Below are positions 40,325 to 52,434 of a stretch of DNA of 64,000 nt, piece by piece. Made by a program: the position numbers and the translations under genes. Source of the stretch: Xiphophorus maculatus (Eukaryota > Chordata > Actinopteri > Cyprinodontiformes > Poeciliidae). Below the pieces are notes generated by a model that saw nothing but the letters and a program-made list of their open reading frames with translations, made no database searches and was not told the origin of the DNA. The stretch is taken from the NCBI RefSeq assembly GCF_002775205.1, contig NC_036457.1, forward strand, positions 11,818,996 to 11,882,995. The letters are read 5' to 3'. Each line of letters begins with the position of its first letter. Position 1 is the first letter of the stretch.

Positions 40325-42719
40325 CTATTTGAGGGGGATTCCTGCGACCACTTCAGACTCAATTCCACATTCATCATTTCCACGTTTTATTTTGAAGAAA
40401 CCTGTATGCAGAAAGACACATGTATTAGAATGTTGTGAACTTTGCATTTTTGTTGTAGAATATGAATAAAAAACGTTACATATTCACTTTTACCTTTGTC
40501 TCCCCAGTCATTGTTCCAGGAGTTTGCAGCCAGCCAGTAGGGGGTGCCATTCTCCTCCCCCCAGCCTAGGATCTTTATGGCATGACCTCCCAGCATTTCT
40601 CCAGTCACATGCTGATACACGCCTGTTACAGCAAGAAAGAGCTCATTAACTTTCATGCTTAAGGAAGAGCATGAATACTCTTCTAAGTGTCAGTTCAAAG
40701 AAGTCAGGAATATGTGGAAAATCAGTTGTGACTCAGTGGTTTAGATTAATGCAACAAGCAGGATCAGACTGAACAGGAGTTCAGCAGATAACTGGCCTGC
40801 TTATCTGTCTCTGTATCCACAGCCTGAGAAAAAAAATGAGGTGAATCCTCCTTGCTATGTTGTTAAAACACATAGGAAAGAAGAAGACAAATGCTTAAAT
40901 AAAAAAAGATATAATGTTAATCATAAACTGAAGTTAAACACCTCAAAAATCAAATTAAAGGACAAATGTGAACAGTTTTGTTTGTAGAGTGGAGATGTGT
41001 GTACACAGCTGGGATAGCAAATTCCTCACCAGATTTGTACTGCAGGAAATCCTCATAGACACTAAAAGCTGCCTCCACAGGCCCGTTCTTATACAGCTCT
41101 GTCATGATCTGTTGCTGCTCCGAAGGGATGCTGTACGAGCGCAGGCCTAGAGGGGAGCAGACAAAGCTTAGAGTCAGACACGAGATTAACCAAAGCCAGC
41201 AAAACTGTTTTAAAAATGCCTCTACCAAAGTGTTTGTCCTTCGGGTAAGACACAGCATATCCATCCGTGCATTGCTGCACACATTTAGGGGTTTCTTTTT
41301 CGCCTTGGCACGGAGGACGAGTTCCATTTACGTGATGTTCACAGGAGGCAATGGTGTAGGGTCTGCAACCTGTAACACGCACATAGCTGCTAAGTTTTTT
41401 GGCCCTCAAAAGATGCAATGTGAGTGTGGGTTGAACTCACCAACTTTGGAGTCATACAGGCCTCCTGTCACAAGGCCAGTCTTAGTCCAGAACTCCCAAG
41501 CAGCTGAGGGATAACCACCAAAACACCTGCAAGCAAACAAACACACAGTATGTGTTACTTTAAAAAGTCAAGAATGCAAGAATATGAAGGAAACACACAA
41601 AATGGTTTGAATGTATTATCTTTTCTCCTTGATCTGGGTTAAGCTACCAAACTGTTTACAATGCAACTGAGCAGTCTTCTCCAAAACACCTTTCACCATT
41701 AAAAATGTCAATGAAGTCTCAAAATGCCAAGTACTGATATCATTTGGAGGTTATTTTTTTAGTCCTTGGAACAAACATGCAAAGGCAAAAATTTGCACCT
41801 ACAATTAACAATTCAAACACTACATTTTAAGGAAGATTTTGCTTGCTTTTTTGTTGTTTTCCTTTGAAAAATTGAGCCACTGTTGTCACTTCTCAAGCAT
41901 AGTTATCTTCTGGATATTTAAGAATCTAGAAGTGCCCTTTTATGTGGAGAAATTTCTTTGTTCTTTTGCTCACCCCATTCCACATTCATCACAGCAGGTG
42001 AGCAGATCTTCAGCAGAGATCTCCAAAGTGACCTTACCACCACTTTGGATACACAGACGGTCAGATATTGCTTCCACTGCCCCAAAAGCCTGTAGGAAAA
42101 AAAAGATAAGTAACAAAATGTTGTGAAATAAAAGGTTGTTTTTTTTGTAGGGGTGTTTTTTACCCAGCAGGATCCACAGGAGCCCTGGTCTCTGATCTGA
42201 TTGAGAGTGGGACAGTTGGGCCACTGCTGGCGTGGGTCAAAGCTGTCTGGAAGGTTTATACCTGCAATGTTATGAACCCTAAACGAGAGAGGAGACAGTC
42301 TGTAACACCCTGCAGATGACAAACCTGTTGATTATCACCTGCTTCGTCATGTGAGAGTTTGAACACTCACATCTCACACCCTGAAACGTGAAACACTGTT
42401 AAAACTTACACTTCCGGCAGTTTGGGTCCGTTCAGGATGGTCCCACAAAGCCCTCTCACATAGCTGATGTCAACATTATGGAAGTTGTGGCCGGCCTAAA
42501 CAAGAGTGAAGTAATACAGCTGGATTATTACCACAGTCTGTGGCCGTGTCACTTTCATCTTGGAAAAAAAAAAAAAAGAAAACTGAATAGTCTCACTGTC
42601 CAGGTGGTGTTGGCTTTGTTAATAAGGTGGATCAGTTCTGAGGAGAAGGGAGAGGGATTAGGTCGAGCCCAGGCAACGGACCCCGTCACCGCGATACAGA
42701 GCAGGAAGAAAGGATGCAT
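40325..42719 (-). CDS. ctsb: Cathepsin B, lysosomal cysteine protease
   Basis: Papain-family (C1A) endopeptidase and dipeptidyl carboxypeptidase of the lysosome. There are nine coding exons: 42719-42597, 42495-42410, 42278-42164, 42089-41974, 41526-41441, 41369-41226, 41146-41030, 40622-40494, 40401-40325. They sum to 993 nt, 330 aa (human 339). Signal peptide about 1-18 (ends AWA), propeptide to about 78, mature enzyme from LPDSFD near 79. The catalytic residues are Cys107 (GSCGSCW), His276 (GGHA) and Asn296 (NSW). The occluding-loop CEHHVNG, which gives carboxypeptidase activity, is intact. The motif normally written GCNGG reads GCFGG here, which is unusual. Teleosts can have two cathepsin B genes (ctsba, ctsbb) and I cannot say which this is. 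Confidence 0.95.
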
Positions 42720-43158
42720 CCTGAATAACAGATGACATTATTAGTCAATGGGAGAAACATTATTAAAACACCTGAACTCATAAGAACTGTGATAACCGTA
42801 GCTGTAATTACACACTATTTACTGTTCCACGTGATGCTATCTGTTATGCTTATTTTCTCTGATTAAAGCCAGAAACATTTAATTAATTTTATATATGACA
42901 CCATTTCAAAGAAGTAAATTAATGGATAACTTTCCCAACTTCGAATTATTAAATTCTGAGATAAACCAGTGCTGTAAGTATTAATATAAATAAAAATAAT
43001 TTCAATATTTTAACTAGTACAATTCTAGTTACAAGAGCAAAAAAAAGACATCTTAAATCAATGTCCTCCTACCTGTGTTGCTGTTTCAAAGTTGGAAGCT
43101 TCTCTTCACTGCTGTTATCGTTTACGTCAAAGAACAAGGTTTGTTGCAGTCCTTTATA
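42720..43158 (-). promoter_or_regulatory. ctsb non-coding first exon and TATA promoter
   Basis: The coding ATG is preceded by an acceptor (AG at 42721-42722) one base upstream, so a 5' exon exists. On the minus strand a non-coding exon ends with CAG|GTAGGA at 43073/43072. A TATAAAG box at 43152-43158, about 30 nt upstream of the presumed start near 43128, fits a TATA-driven promoter. A CRE-like TGACGTAA lies at 43122-43129. Confidence 0.6.
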
Positions 43159-43910
43159 TCAGATGCAAAGTCATAGAATCACATGTTTATGCAATAAATG
43201 TGTCATAACTGTTTGTCTCATGTGACCAGAAAAACTCCAAAGGTTTACTGTTGCTCCTGGAATTAGGATACAGGTGAGAATAAAAACAGAAATATGCAAA
43301 CCCATGCAAGTCCCTCTTTATTTTGGTAAACAGAAGAGTAATTCACAAGGAACTGTATGGATCTCAGTCTTCTGCTTTAAAATCTATACTCCTGAAAGAT
43401 GTTGATTTACTTATACAAAAAAAAGCAAATCAAAGACATTTTTATAAACCTCATGAAACAACAAAAACATACAATAATTTGCTACAGCTTGCCTGGTAGT
43501 GGCCATGAGACAATCACCTGCCTTCCATAAATCTGAAGCAGCTTCGAATGCTTAACGTTTGCTTTACAATTATCGTTACGTCAGTTTAAGGTCACTCATG
43601 ACTTACGTTTAGCATTATATTAACAAAGTGTCAGGTGCCTAAAAAATAGTTGTAAACTTGATTTATTATATTCCTCGCTGCTCTGAAAAATGTTTTGCTG
43701 TTACAGATTTCAAGCTGTGGTATCTGGTAATAAGTTTCAAATTGTTAATAAAAAAGCAAGATTCTGCTTAGCTGAAATTTCTGCACACTGGATAATTTTA
43801 AAGCATGAATGGCCTATTTAAGGTAATACCACATGTCAGATTTAAGCTCAAACTTCGACTAGGCCACTCCAACATCTTACTTTTTGTCCTGAGTCATTGA
43901 TACTAAAGGT

Positions 43911-43939
43911 CACTGTCCTCCTACACAAGGAGGACAGTG
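43911..43939. repeat. Short-loop inverted repeat, 12-bp arms
   Basis: Perfect arms at 43911-43922 and 43928-43939 are separated by 5 nt (acaca). The arms are G+C-containing and not low complexity. Confidence 0.85.
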
Positions 43940-44560
43940 TGCTTTAGCTTGAAGTTGCTATCTTTTACGTTTCTGGTTCCATTTTGCCTCATAAGCCTAT
44001 GAAAATGTTTTGTAAGTACTTAGATCATTCAGACATTTTTTTTTAGCAAATATGAGATAGGCCTTTGTGTTAATTTTGGTCAGCCATAGTTTAGATGTTG
44101 GGACTGTCTTAAAGAAACATAAAACAGAAACAGTGACCTTAACTTTGGGAAAGGAGGTGTGTAATATTTCACAGTTCTTCATTTAGTAGCCAGAAAACAC
44201 AAAGGCGGTGAAACAAGAGTAGTAACTGTGAACATTATTGGTTCAAGTTTACATAAATTTGACTGCTCCTTCCATTAAAAAATTTGCTACCACATGCATT
44301 ATTTATTTGTAGGTTCATTTTAACAAGGTTCTCCATCTTTGACTCAAATAAAATAAAACAGAAGTGCAAGCTTACTCTGATTTCACCCTTTAGCTTCTTT
44401 ATTTCTTCAAATATGTACAAATGAAAATGACACATTACATAGCAATGTTTGTAGCCCTCCTTTGGTTCTGTACAAGGTCACTCTGTGCTAGCCTTTCTAC
44501 TCACCAAAGCTGTTAAGGACACTTTGCCAACAAATTCCTTTTGTTCAAAATATATTTCAC

Positions 44561-44566
44561 TTTATT
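44561..44566 (-). terminator. Candidate fdft1 polyadenylation signal
   Basis: AATAAA on the minus strand about 490 nt past the fdft1 stop codon. Confidence 0.45.
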
Positions 44567-45050
44567 CAATTTTTTTTAGTTCATGACTGATAAAATTAGC
44601 AGAAAGATCTTTCCCACATATTGTTGAATAAAGTCAAAACTCAATGAAACATGAAATGTTCTAAATCGGTTATTGGAATATGTCCATGTGATCCAACAGT
44701 GCAAATGCTGATGTACTTTAAAGTGTTTCTCACAGTGAGGATTCAACAAGAACAAAAACGCTAAAATTTCAGAAAACAAAAATCTGTGAAACTTCACAAA
44801 GGTTGATCGCTGTTGTCTGAAATCCTAAAACTGTCCTTTTGCGGCAAACACAAAATGGATGAGAACGTGTCAATACCGCAGAATTATTTTTTAGATCAGG
44901 CTGCAAAAAGAATCCGAAAGTTCAACAAGTCTGTGGTTCTTTAACAGCCAGTGTGAGACTCCAATGTGGGAAGACGTTCCTTAGGTTTCCCAAGGAAGAG
45001 AAGGACTAGATGTCCAGGAAAAGACGGGGGGTTTCCAATCAGGAAGAGAG

Positions 45051-48000
45051 TCACTGCATGTCCCCTGTGCCCTGCGCCTGGGCAGCTGTCGTACTGAGAT
45101 ACTGCCAGCTCAGCGCGGCCACCAGCATGGCAGCCGACAGGTACATAGGAGACAGGTGGTGGTTCCTGCAGCTGAGGTCGGGTTGAGGAAGGGCCGACTT
45201 CTCCTGGATCACAGCCAGGATGTGCAGCGTCTTGTCCCGCGTCGGATCGGTGAGGGAGACCTTCTGTAAAATCTGCAAAAAGAGAGAGGAATTTGGGTAA
45301 ACAGGTTCATGTAGCAGAAGCTGGCAGAGAAAAGACTGAGAGAACCTACAAACCTCTTGGCTGTACTGGGCAATGATGGTCTGCACAGCTCTCATGTTGG
45401 TGGCTTCCATCATGAGGGTGACAGCCTGTCCCTTTCTGATCTTCACCACACCCTGAAACACCATCGGGTTGTTGTAGCACGTTGAGAGGGTAGCTATTGC
45501 CATCACCTGGTTGACAGAGGGATTACATCTTTTCAGTCGACAAAATCAAAGTGCTTGCCTGAATTATCATCCAAAAAGATGTTTTAAATGCAAGACAAAA
45601 ATCCATTTAACATACATATACATAAAAAAGCAGTATGTATTTGGGTGTCTGATGTCACTACTGCTGTGAAACCAATAAGAAAAACATCAATAACTCTTCA
45701 TATTTGATTCTGGGATTTTCCTAGCGCTAAAATAGCCATAAATAAGGAGGGCAGATGTAATCAAACACTGTTGCAGACAAGAAGACTGTAAATTAATTAA
45801 AAAGTGAATATTTCTTATAAAGAAATATATTTCCAGATATATATTTCTGGAAATATATATCTAGAAATATATAACAGTTTCCAGATGTCGTAGTAATCAG
45901 CATAAAGTGTCAGTCCCAGTGAACTCCCCACTACGTTGACAACTACTTTATATTGCAGTAGCCATATTACTTTAAACCAGTAATAGTGCTTATTACTGGT
46001 TCTAATATACACCAATTATTTTTGACAGTTCAATTCCAAATCTACAAACACAGACTTTGTTGTCAAACCTTTCCTTTAGTTTAAAGTAACTTTAATGAGA
46101 ATATATGCTGCACAGAGAGTGAAACACCTGGACATTAAGTGAAATCACCACATTATTTGAGTAGAAGACCAAATGGTCTTTACTTGTGGAATGGCGCAGA
46201 AATTGAAGACGCTTTGGTTGCGCAGCCGAGACAGGTAGGCGATGACGTCGGGGACGTGACGCAGAGCGTCGGTGACCAGCAGGTTGAGGCAGGACAGAGC
46301 CGACTCCAGCTTCTCGGGCTGGGCCAGATCCTCCAGACGACTCGCAAACTGGCTCCACGCCTGCACAGTGACACAAAAGAGATGACATTTACAACATTTC
46401 CTGCAGTCAACATGTTCCTCGGTAAAAACTGAAAAGATCCACAGCTCAGGTAGGAGTAACTGGAATGAAGTCATATCAAGTCCTGTTTGCAGCTTGTTAC
46501 AAGCCACGTATGAAAAACACCAAAATATGTACAACACGGTGCTCTGTTCAGATGACTGACATTTTCTTTTAACCTACATGCAAATTGCAAAATGTAACAG
46601 TGGGCAAAAATTAATCGTCTATATGTATAGTGATACTAATAAACACTTTATTTCAGCTCAGTGGGCATCTTTTGCAAATGACTCACATTCCTGAAGCCAC
46701 TAAAACTGCCACAACTGCAACGCTAACAAACTCAATCTAACTTGACGTTTTTGTTGTTGCTGTTGTTGTTGATACCTCTTTTGGCCAGAAGGCCCGTCCC
46801 TCCTGAGTATCTTCCAGATAGTCTCGGATGATGTTTGTTTTCTGCAGGAACAGCCCCATTGAGTTTGCCAGCTCGGTGTCCTGTCCCACTTCTGGATCCT
46901 CCAGCTGGGAGGCAGAGAAGAGCCGCGACAGACCGATGCCGACAAGACCGGCAACGTAGTGGCAGTACTGCACAGATCAAAAGACACACAACAAGGTTGT
47001 TATCATTATAGCGAGGTACTAGTAATACCATTGTGGCTAATAGGTCACCTTAAGTTGTCCTTGGATTAGTTATTAGTTCTCAGCTTATTACACATTTACA
47101 GTATAGTAAATGTGAAACACTTGCTAAATCTATGGCAACTTTTTTCCTAGAATGGAAAAAAAAAACGTGTGTGGAATTTAAAACATGCAAGATTAAAGAT
47201 AAGGCAATGATCAGCTGCCAGCACAAACAGTCTATTGCAATCATTAGGCAGAACCTTTATAATAAAATCAAACATGCGTAGGAATCCATTCAAAGTCATT
47301 TATTTTGCTGTTTTGCTTCTAACATAACTGTGACACACGGATCACACTTACCAGGTCCCACTCTTTCACGGATCCCACCTTCTTTTCCAGAAATTCAGCC
47401 ATCCCGACTCCCATCCGGTGGCAGATATCAGAGATGACGTCTCTGTATTCCTGAGCAAGGTTTCTAAATTCCAGTGATATCTGGGTTCAAACAATCCAGG
47501 ACAATCACAGTTACTCTTAATGAACTGCATTAATGTAAATGTACGTCAACTCTCTCATGTAGAAATCCCTCTGCAGTGGTTTGAATGGATTTCTTTGTGC
47601 ATGTATGGGTGCCGCTGACCGTAGGGAAATCCTCCAGAACTTGACGGTCCTTCTCATGGCTCTCAGTGAAGCACCACTCCTCCTGGTACAGGTACGTGTG
47701 GAAATTGTTAAGCATTGGCACCTTCTTTTCCAAAGAGATGGTCATGTCGTCCTCAACTGTGTCCAGTGCACGAAGCACCAGGTAAAAGATGCAAACCGCA
47801 TGTCTGGATCAAAATAAATGAAAAACTTGCAAGATTACAACTACAAACTTTAATGTGTTTTATTGGAATTTTATTTGACAGACCAAAATAATCATTGATA
47901 AACTGTTTGTTAGTTTTGACAGGAAACAGACTAGTTAGACATTTTCCCTTTAATATTTACGTAATTTCCAAGCTATTTAAATAAATGATCAAACCAGTCC

Positions 48001-50830
48001 TTGAGAAAGTTATATTGGGTAATCGTGAACAGATGTTTTGCTGCAGCCAAATTGGATTTTACAAAGCAATGTGCAAAGTACACTCTAATGACTGGTATTT
48101 AGGATAGCAAATAACTGAAGAAGTTATTGATTTAATGGGGCTGTTGACGGTTTTATAAAAGTTAAACTGACGCAACGCGTCCCCCAGGAGGAACTGACAA
48201 ACACAACATTGCTTTTGCAGACATGCAAAGGAGCTGCAGATGTCTCCACATGCCTGAAGTTTTATACTGAATGACTCAATATGGCTGAAATACACGCACA
48301 TCTACCTTCGCGTTTCTTTACGTTTTTCAAGGGAAGATCCAAGCTGCAGCCATCATGCTATGGAACATTTTGCAGACACGCCTCTCTTCACCTGCAGCTC
48401 AGCTGAGCTCTGACTCACCTCAGCTCTCCGTCCAGTGCCTGAATCACGGCCGCAAAGCTCCTGCTGGTCTGATTCAGATATACGTAGCAGGTCCGCAGGC
48501 TGTCGCTCATAGACTCCTGGCAGGAGAGACAAAGAAAGGCTGTTTGTCGGTAGAAACCCACGGTTCTGAGGGCGCTACTGGGTCTGGTGGCCTCCTGCAG
48601 GCCCCTGTCCCCGCGCCTCCTCCAGCCCTGCAGGACGGACCGAGGGGGAGAGGAGCCGCAGCCTCGCGGCGCCACCGAGAGAGAGCGCTTCAACACGGAC
48701 AGAGAGGCCGGACATTTGCAGCAGGCTCCGGCCATGCGAAAACCCTGACGGGAAGAGCCCGAGCCTGCAGTTAGGAGGCGACACGGTCCATGTGGAGGCC
48801 ACGCTGCTTGGGGGAGTAACAAACTCTGAGTCCATGTAGAGGACAAGCGAGCGGAGAGAGGGGTCGAAGCGCGTTGTAAAATCTCTTGGAGGGCGTGAGG
48901 TCGCTCCGCAGGTCTATAAGCAAGCCTATCGCTGCATTAGCAGAGCGGACCTGACGCAGAGCGTTTGTAGATCTGTTGTTATGATCAGACACACGTCCCC
49001 ACCCCCTCAACCCAAAACACGAGCAGCTGCAACGTTGTTTCCTAATCCAACTTCAGGAAATATTACCGTTTAGATCAATTTAGATCTAACGCTAGTCAAA
49101 AAGATATATAGGATGCACTGATGCAGGGTTGTAGTACATGTTTTTAATCGATTTTAAAGCAAATATAGGCTTAAAATAAACCTTGTCCAACCAACTGGTA
49201 TTTTTGCAAATAAAATGAGGAAAGGCGGTGCTTAGTTTTAGTCGTTATCATGACTAAAAGAACGTGTGCGTTGTTACAGTACACAATGCACTGCAAAACG
49301 AGTGTTTATTTCTGCAAAACGAATCGCGACAAACAGCTCGAAAAGCAGAACTAAGAGGGGCAGTGTTTTGCTGACATCTTGTGGAAGACCGTGGGAACTA
49401 CATCCGTTTGTATTTTCTTGAAAAGCAGTGCAGTAAATAAGGTTAAACAGGCTCAAATGAAACACAGGGCACTAAGAAAAAGTTATGTTGTTGTGTTTTC
49501 AGGTGCAACTCAATAAATTCTTTGAGGTTTTAAGTAAGCCAGGTTGTGTAGGCAGGTGCTAATTATTTTTTTCGAATTATTTCAGCATCTTCATAAAGCT
49601 TGCCAGCTGAGCAAAGCAATAAGAGCCCTAAAGTTTCATGGTAAGCAGCTGACTTTTATTTGACAAAATATAGATAACATTGCCCCACAAAACTACCAGT
49701 GACTGAAAACCTCACTCTGGACAACAAGCTCATTGGATTCTATGACTCCACTCTTTATTGAAAACTCTGAGGCCCAGCCTGCCTTGTGCACATTACACTT
49801 TTTCAAAACACCCAACTTTTCATAACCGTAATATGCTTTTGTAGCTAATTACTTTCCCTGTGCTGGAGGGTTTCAGTGACTTGTTGCTTTTATTGGTGCA
49901 GAAAACTACTGGATGCTTGAGGTCCAAAGCAGTGCATGAAATGTTAAAAAAGTGTTGCATTGAAGAGTTGTGATGGAGAGTTTTATTTACATTTTCCATG
50001 TTAGCCTAAAACAGACTATGGTTAGATAAATGTCAACCAAAGTTCCTAATGTTTTCAAGGCCTTAATAGTGAAATACAGTGGTTTACCTTTCAGTGATCA
50101 CTGTTCCACATTTATCGTTGACATTGTTAATAAAGGAAGTCAGAGTGGCTTTTTGCTCTAGCTTGAAATAAAGGCCACCCAATCAGTGCGATCCCTTTAG
50201 AGTGGGTTAAGATTAATTCGGATCACCACATTTGCCAGGACACATTTAGTAGGATGCAGCACTCTTTGGAGCAACAGTCTCTGCATTGCAGTGACATCTA
50301 TTGTGCGCTGAGATGTCAGCAACAAAAATCGGAGTCTGTTTTAAGACATTTTTGCAGCCTGATTTTCTTTTCAGGTCACATTGGTGTTTAAACTGTGGGA
50401 TTATCATCTCCCTGTAGTGGTGAACCCTCCAAGCTCATTATGCAATTTAAATCCTACGTCAGAAGCCTGGTAAGAGCACAGACCTAATTTGACAAAGTCC
50501 TATTAGTTGCTTGCTTCCACTCTAGACGGCGCAATTAACTGCACTGCAAATCAGCAGGCCTACATTCTAACAGGCTTGTATGTTCATTTTATTATGATTT
50601 GCATATTTTTTTTGTAGCTGTTCTGAAAAGCAGAACACGACGTGCTGCATAATCCCCATGATAAGTCCAGGCTCTCAATAGTGCAGCGTCTGTCTCAGTA
50701 CTGAGCTTGTTGCGGAACGTATTTTACTCACATAATCCAGTTTTGGCATGACAGCTCTGCATCCTCCCATCTTAAACTTAAACAGGTTAAATATCTCCTC
50801 CGGATGTCCCAGCGATTTCAGGATGTCCAT
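45051..50830 (-). CDS. fdft1: Squalene synthase (farnesyl-diphosphate farnesyltransferase)
   Basis: ER-membrane enzyme that condenses two farnesyl diphosphates via presqualene diphosphate to squalene with NADPH, the committed step of sterol synthesis. There are eight coding exons: 50830-50732, 48516-48419, 47803-47620, 47480-47352, 46967-46776, 46360-46184, 45506-45354, 45272-45051. They sum to 1254 nt, 417 aa, the same length as human FDFT1. The two Asp-rich Mg/diphosphate motifs are D80TVED84 and D219YLED223, at the human positions. [14 protein letters not shown] and [19 protein letters not shown] are family hallmarks. A C-terminal hydrophobic segment at about 384-404 is the membrane anchor. 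The first intron is long (48517-50731) and holds a GC-rich block next to exon 2 that could be a second promoter. Confidence 0.97.
45825..45858. repeat. Short-loop inverted repeat, 13-bp arms
   Basis: Perfect arms at 45825-45837 and 45846-45858 are separated by 8 nt. It lies in the intron between fdft1 exons 6 and 7. It is AT-rich, so it is less remarkable than the others. Confidence 0.75.
48570..49010 (-). promoter_or_regulatory. GC/CpG-rich block in fdft1 intron 1, possible second promoter
   Basis: This block contrasts with the AT-rich surroundings and is rich in CpG. On the minus strand an open frame runs from an ATG at 48733-48735 straight into exon 2, in phase, with no stop for 73 codons. 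The predicted extension is Arg-rich and poor in acidic residues. This would fit an alternative first exon, although the same DNA contains the normal exon 2 acceptor. Confidence 0.4.
49011..50731. other. fdft1 intron 1, remainder
   Basis: Ordinary intronic sequence. No exon, transposon or hairpin stands out by eye. Confidence 0.5.
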
Positions 50831-50989
50831 GTTGCCTCAGGTTGTCCCGGTCTTACTCTGGCAGACTGATGTGCAGAACTGAACAGATGCTCTCCATCGG
50901 CGCTTTCCTCGCTGAGATGCAGCTGTCCAAAAACCACCATTAGGTGAATGATGTTTTCAGTCTCAAGCGCGTCATATGGACTGATGCTT

Positions 50990-51105
50990 ACGATTGGCTG
51001 GCTCGTCATGGGTCTACAGCGATAGGTCCAATGAGCGATCAGAGCGTCTGGCGTGATGCCCCGCCCCTACAAAGTGTCATCTGAGCGCACCTTTTGATTG
51101 GCCCG
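50990..51105 (-). promoter_or_regulatory. fdft1 proximal promoter with sterol-response architecture
   Basis: Within about 110 bp upstream of fdft1 are three CCAAT boxes: ATTGG at 50993-50997 and 51097-51101 on the plus strand (CCAAT in gene orientation), and CCAAT at 51028-51032 on the plus strand (inverted relative to the gene). There is also a GC box (GGGGCGGGGC in gene orientation, 51058-51067) and, directly beside it, ATCACGCCAG (51048-51057). The last differs from the LDL-receptor SRE-1 (ATCACCCCAC) at two positions. SREBP with NF-Y and Sp1 is the established control logic for cholesterol-synthesis genes, including mammalian squalene synthase. No TATA box is seen. Confidence 0.7.
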
Positions 51106-51230
51106 TTGGTCATCCGAAAGAAAAACCATACCTGCGCAATAATACTTAAATTGACGGAAGTAGGCCTGTATGGCAGGCCATTAAAACATATAATTAAACC
51201 ACACTGTGGCATAGACACTTTGTATCTTTG

Positions 51231-51234
51231 CAAC
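51231..51234. repeat. Target site duplication, left copy
   Basis: The 4-bp sequence caac immediately precedes the LTR and is repeated at 59004-59007 directly after the other LTR. Ty3/gypsy integrases typically leave 4-5 bp. Confidence 0.85.
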
Positions 51235-52385
51235 TGTGGCAACCTGGGGTGGATTTTCTTTATTAGGAAACCCAAATGTAAGATGTTAAAGTTTAAGATA
51301 AGGGAAACCGACAACGCCACCTGGAATAACTCCAGGAAAATAGAATGATAATAAGGACACAGGTACGTTCTACAGGAAGTGAGACAAGATTCAGACAATT
51401 CTACAAAAAAATTTATTAAACTTTAATAGGTTGTTTAATTTCACAATAACCTGAAATCGAATAGTTAAAACAGTGAAGGCATTTTTAATAAAGTTGATTA
51501 TAAAATGTTTAAATTTCAGAGGAAACTGAGGCTTACCAGTGGGGGGAGAGTAGTGAGGAAAGGGGCAACATCCAGTGAAGAAAAGGGATCACCCTGGACA
51601 CTACAAAGACACGGCAAACACACACACACAAAAAAAAGGGGTGTTCCACAAAACACACGAGACAAGACACCGCCACCAGGGGTCACCACCGCCACCACAG
51701 AAGCCTCAGTCCCTAAAAGAAAGACAAAAAATGAAACAATAGGAGTAAAACAGTGATACAATAGCACTAAAATATTGCTTTTTATCCCGTTCGTAGTGCC
51801 ATCGATACTCCCGGCAGCGGGGGAAAGTTCATACAAATCTTTTAAAACAATTCATCGTAGGCAAAACAGCAGCGAGTGTACGTCCAAATTTAATAGTTGT
51901 CAGGGACTCAGCAGGAGGCTAAAAAATAGAGTAGATTATTAATACAACTGCTGATAAAAACTATGACTTATGGTAGCTGCTTACCTGTAAATTACTACAC
52001 GGCCAGACAAACAGATCCACAAGGTCACTTATGGAGCGCAGCTGTAACAGAACACTACATAAAGGCTTCGTTTACATGAGACGGATGTTACCTAGCCATG
52101 CTAGTGCTTACCTTCCCGGCAGCAAACAAACAACCGAACAAATCGGTCCAGGAGTTGGAGGCACAGCAAGGGAGGCTAAACAAATCAAACCAGCTTGCAT
52201 TAATGGCTATGATAAAAGCTGACAAACAAAGAAACAGCCACGCTTACCCAGCACAGCTCAGCAAACAAACTAAGCAAAATGAGTTGACGTCATGACGCAA
52301 GTAGTCTTGTGACAGGTAGAGACCTGCTTATATGCAGCAGCTGAAATTGATCTTAAAGTGGCAGCGTACCATTTATGCTGCTACA
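51235..52385 (-). repeat. 3' LTR of the gypsy element
   Basis: 1151 bp, starting TGTAGCAGC and ending GTTGCCACA in element orientation, with the usual TG...CA termini. It contains a TATA-like GCATATAAGC at 52326-52335 and a perfect cAMP-response element TGACGTCA at 52285-52292. An AATAAA lies at 51412-51417. It is the LTR nearer to fdft1 and reads toward it. Confidence 0.93.
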
Positions 52386-52398
52386 ATCTACCCCCCCA
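52386..52398 (-). other. Polypurine tract
   Basis: In element orientation a G-rich run (TTGGGGGGGTAGAT) ends directly at the 3' LTR. This is the expected position of the plus-strand primer, although its last bases are not all purines. Confidence 0.65.
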
Positions 52399-52434
52399 AC
52401 TTGCGTCGACGCCCCGACGACGACCCCAAAAACA

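Noticed and set aside
48355-48774. 139-codon plus-strand open frame over fdft1 exon 2 and the GC-rich block
   Set aside because: High G+C lowers stop frequency in all frames here. The frame has no start context, splice partners or recognisable product.
51505-52295. Open frames of 63-106 codons inside the LTR, present again at 58123-58913
   Set aside because: They recur only because the LTRs are duplicates. They show no domain and run on both strands over the same bases, so they are chance frames.
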